A stretch of 64,000 nt of DNA from Schizochytrium sp. TIO01 (taxonomy: Eukaryota > Sar > Bigyra > Thraustochytrida > Thraustochytriidae). A model generated the notes under the pieces. It was not told the origin of the DNA. It did not search any database and saw only the letters and a program-made list of their open reading frames with translations. A program made the position numbers and the translations under genes. Below, piece by piece: positions 60,443 to 64,000 of this stretch (position 1 is the first letter of the stretch; each line of letters starts with the position of its first letter). Location of the stretch: NCBI GenBank assembly GCA_004764695.1, contig SMSO01000033.1:945001-1009000 (forward strand), in the 5' to 3' direction.

Positions 60443-60505
<63 letters not shown>
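60441..60505. repeat. (TTTC)n microsatellite
   Basis: Sixteen TTTC units directly after the 15-bp minisatellite. Confidence 0.95.
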
Positions 60506-60783
60506 GCGAGTTCTTTGCATCCGTGTGGATTCTTCAAGCTCTGGTCAAACCTCTTTCTGGGTCAGATTGTTTGTTTGCGGATCGCGAGCTGCGGCTCAGG
60601 GCCTTCGTTCTCTGTGGGCGAAGCAGAGCGAGCTCCAGGCGGTCTACCACCACGCGGTCCGCGCGCACAGCGGAGTCCTTGGAGCGATCGATGAAGAATG
60701 TGCAGAACTTGGAATTGCTGCGTGGGCTTTCAAGAGAGACTTTTCTTTCTTCAGAGAGGTGGGAAAAGGAGCGCAGAAAGCGG

Positions 60784-60924
<141 letters not shown>

Positions 60925-63900
60925 TCTCGCTTGCTTTTCTCAAGAACCTGAGGCCACGGTAAGAGGAGGGAGAGTCGAGGCGAAGAGGAGAAGCGCGGCC
61001 CTCGCCGTTCACGAGACATTTCTCGCAGGTGGTTGCGTTTTGCAGAGAAGAAGACCTGATCTGATAAGCAGCTAGCAAGCTACGGCTTCTTCTCTCCGCT
61101 GAGCGAAATTATTGGAGCTCATGGATGGCGAGATTTCAACAGCACTCGATTATGAAAAGGCGAGGTGTAATTCTTATTTATTCTTGATTATTTAAAAGCT
61201 GAAGACCTGAAAGAGCCTAAATCTCTTTTTCAAATGTTCTTTCACGTTTCTTGTGCTCGTTTCTTTCCAAGCCGCTTCTTCGGCAAGAATACGATGATAA
61301 CTCTGATTCCCAGTAAGTGTACCCACCCACTTGGTAGGAACCCCCTTTCCTCTAGCTACAGTGAGATGAAGACAAGACAGAGAGAGACAGAGAGAGTGAA
61401 TCTCTTGCAGGTACTTTAGCACTAATAATCAGCGAATGAGGCCTGCCGTTCTTCTGGATCTTTTGCCCAGAGCTTCATGCTCCGGGTCCGTTGCGGTCCT
61501 GAGTGGGGATATGTGATGTACTATATGTGATACTGTGGGAATTACTATTACAAGAATTTTAGGAATCTTCTGTTTGTACCGATGCAACATTGTACTGCTA
61601 TACTGCTAGTATAGCATGAAGGCCAGTGCCCATTGACGTGTGATCTCTGTCCCGACTGCACGAAAAAATATCCATTCCTGCTTGTTAGAGGGAAAAGTGC
61701 GGGGGGATGTGGTGACTTAAATAGACTGACTGCAATTGATCGATAAATGGGAAGCTGTGGGAAGTAGGTGGATTAGATCGTTCTCCGGGCTGTGGGCCTC
61801 GGCCTCGTTATGAAAACAGGCGGTCTCCCAGCTTTTTCCGTACCCCCCGCACGAACACCCGCGTCTCCACTGGGGAAAACTCTAGTTTATCGAGTGATCT
61901 CCTCTGAGGGCGGAAAGGCAGTGTTGTACGGAGGGGGTTTCAAAAAGAGGTCCGTTTCGGGAAGGTGTCTCCTCTAGCGCTTTCTTTCTTTCTCTCCTTC
62001 CAGCCTCCGAGTTGCTTGGCCAAAAGCTCTGCAAAGCCTGCTGTTTCCTTCTCGTTTACGGCCGTTCCCGCTAAGGAGGCGCCCGCTTCCGTCGGCCTCT
62101 GCCTTTTCCTGCCTGTCCTGAGCGTCTCACTCCCCCCACTGCCTCTCCCTATCTGCTTCCTGTTTATGATCCTGGCGAGGAAAAGAGAGAAAGGCTGAGA
62201 AACTGTGCTGCATATTTGTTTTTTTCTTCTGATAATTAGTAGTTTTTCTCTCCCAGACAATCTTTTTTAATTTTTTAAATTAATTTTTTTATTTAAATTT
62301 CAATAGGCCTCCGCCTCCCCTCATAGTAACCTCGTATCAGCCTCTGCGCAGCACCGGTTTCCTTTTTGCCACAAAACTACGATCGTTCTGTAGGACTCGG
62401 GTAGAGACACATAGGCGAATCTCCCTGTCTCCTTCTTTCTGTTTCCTGGATACAGACAAACAAACAAACAAACAAACAGACAGTCATACATATTATCCAT
62501 ATATAGGTGTATATAGAGAGATCGATTGATTGATTAATTGATCGAAGAAAGGCCCTGTGTCTCTTGCTCTCTTGCTCCCCTTCTCTTCCGGCCGTCGCGA
62601 AGGCCCGTTCCGCCTGCCTCAATCTGGCTCCAGCGAGGCCTCTGAGCGCCTTCCCCGCTGCCTTCTGAGCTGCCTTGGCAGCTTTGGCCTTCTCGCGTCC
62701 TTCTATTGCGGAGCTGAGTGTCAGCGTGCCCTCCATCCTGTGTTTTTATTGACAGGCACGGAAGGACGTCTTTGATGATTTATGTCTTGTTGCGGAGTAG
62801 TAGTTAGGTATCTGGCACTAGCACGCATCCAATCTATTTTGAGACTAATTTTTCAAATTGAAACATCACTGGAGGAACAGAAGGACGATGGGTCCGGTAA
62901 TGATTGCACGTGATGATACAAATATTGTAGTCTGTCAGAGTACAGGTGATCACATTAAACGATCAAGAGTAGAGAGGATAGATGAGACGGTGTTAGGGGA
63001 GTCGAAAGAATGGGGCTTTTGGAATGACTGTCTCTTTTTTTCCCCTTTCTCGAATGGCTCTCTCACCAGGCGTAGCTTTAGCATTATGTGACCCTTATTA
63101 GAAATCTCTCTTTGGGCCCAGTGGGGGGCACTCACATAAGTCCTCCTTTTCGGATAATTTTCTCCTCTGTCTCCACTGGCGCTTCGATCGATTTTCCTCT
63201 CTGTGTGTGGCCTCGTTATTTCCTCTGAGACTCACTGCGGAGGCGCCTGTTTGGGTTTGTATGTGCTGCGGCCTGTTCTGCGCCGCAAAGAGAGCGCCAA
63301 AGAGAGAGCGAAAGAGAAGAGCGAATCCAAATCATTAACGCCGCGACTCGCTCAGCTCTCGCTTCTCAGACTTCGCAGGTACGTTTACACAGCGCTGCGC
63401 TCGGCACGAGATGGCCTCCGTCCTGGATGGAGGACAGGCCGGGCTACATACAATGCAAAAGGCTCCATCGCGGAGCCCGCACCTCGATTCGCAAGGCCAT
63501 GAAGCGTCGCCAGTTAGTTGCCTTGCTGTCTGCTTGTCTGGCCATCAATCTTTCTTTGATCAGCTCTGTTGAGTGTCAGATTGGTTGATTGATCTATTCT
63601 TTTCTTTGTTTGGTTTGCTTGTTTCTGTTGGAGTATTCTCTGCTTCTTAGCACAATGTCATAGTGTTGTTGAATAAACTGTGGAATATGCGATATGTGTC
63701 ATATGCTGTACAAAATGCCAGGCCGATCTGCTTGTGACCTCAGCGACGTGGAGTACGAATCTCGAGGGGGCTGTGTGGATTATCAGAGCTCGCAGAGATG
63801 GAGGAGTACTGCCACCGCGATGGAGACAACAGCCTGGCGCAACGGAGTAGAGGATGAGAAGAAATGGATAACTCTTGGAATCATTCTTCTCGAATAAGTA

Positions 63901-64000
63901 AAGAATCAATGAATTGGTAGATCAACGAGTTGACCATCGGTTAGGTTCGAGGCCATGGTTGAGGACCCTGTAGATCTACCTGTGAAACAGTTGATCAGAA

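Overview
The window is nuclear DNA of a microbial eukaryote. Introns are GT-AG (two resolved: 339 and 142 nt). Most coding exons are long and nearly intronless, there are no operons or Shine-Dalgarno sites, and the domain set is eukaryotic (SH3, SAM, RP2/TBCC, FAN1, GPI-anchored mucin-like proteins). The 'APT/SAPT' Thr-Ser-Pro stalks of the secreted proteins recall stramenopiles such as thraustochytrids. That placement is inference; no rRNA or organelle marker is present to fix it.

Layout. (1) 1-7.2 kb, moderately gene-rich: the edge of a coiled-coil protein (minus), a two-exon SH3/coiled-coil protein (minus), a kynurenine-formamidase/cyclase-like protein with a C-terminal membrane segment (plus), and a secreted GPI-type protein (minus). 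(2) 7.2-41.6 kb, a gene desert loaded with microsatellites, minisatellites and AT-rich islands. Its only convincing gene is a close paralogue (17.4-18.5 kb, minus) of the secreted protein. (3) 41.7-55.9 kb, a dense gene block: alpha/beta hydrolase (minus), zinc-finger/SAM coiled-coil protein (plus), Tudor-like plus RP2/TBCC protein (minus), LRR/coiled-coil protein (plus, one intron) and a FAN1-type structure-specific nuclease (plus). (4) 56-64 kb, a second repeat-rich, gene-poor stretch with a stop-interrupted minus-strand reading frame at 58.0-59.0 kb, (GATA)n and a 15-bp minisatellite.

How they fit together. Nothing forms a pathway cluster. RP2-like, LRR/coiled-coil and zinc-finger/SAM coiled-coil proteins are the sort found at cilia, centrosomes or the cytoskeleton, but that is only suggestive. 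The secreted pair is a local duplicate family with an internally duplicated four-cysteine module. FAN1 acts in crosslink repair and affects repeat stability in animals, which is noteworthy in so repeat-laden a region, though a link is speculative. I found no convincing rRNA, tRNA, CRISPR array, transposase or reverse transcriptase, and no clearly novel multi-gene system.
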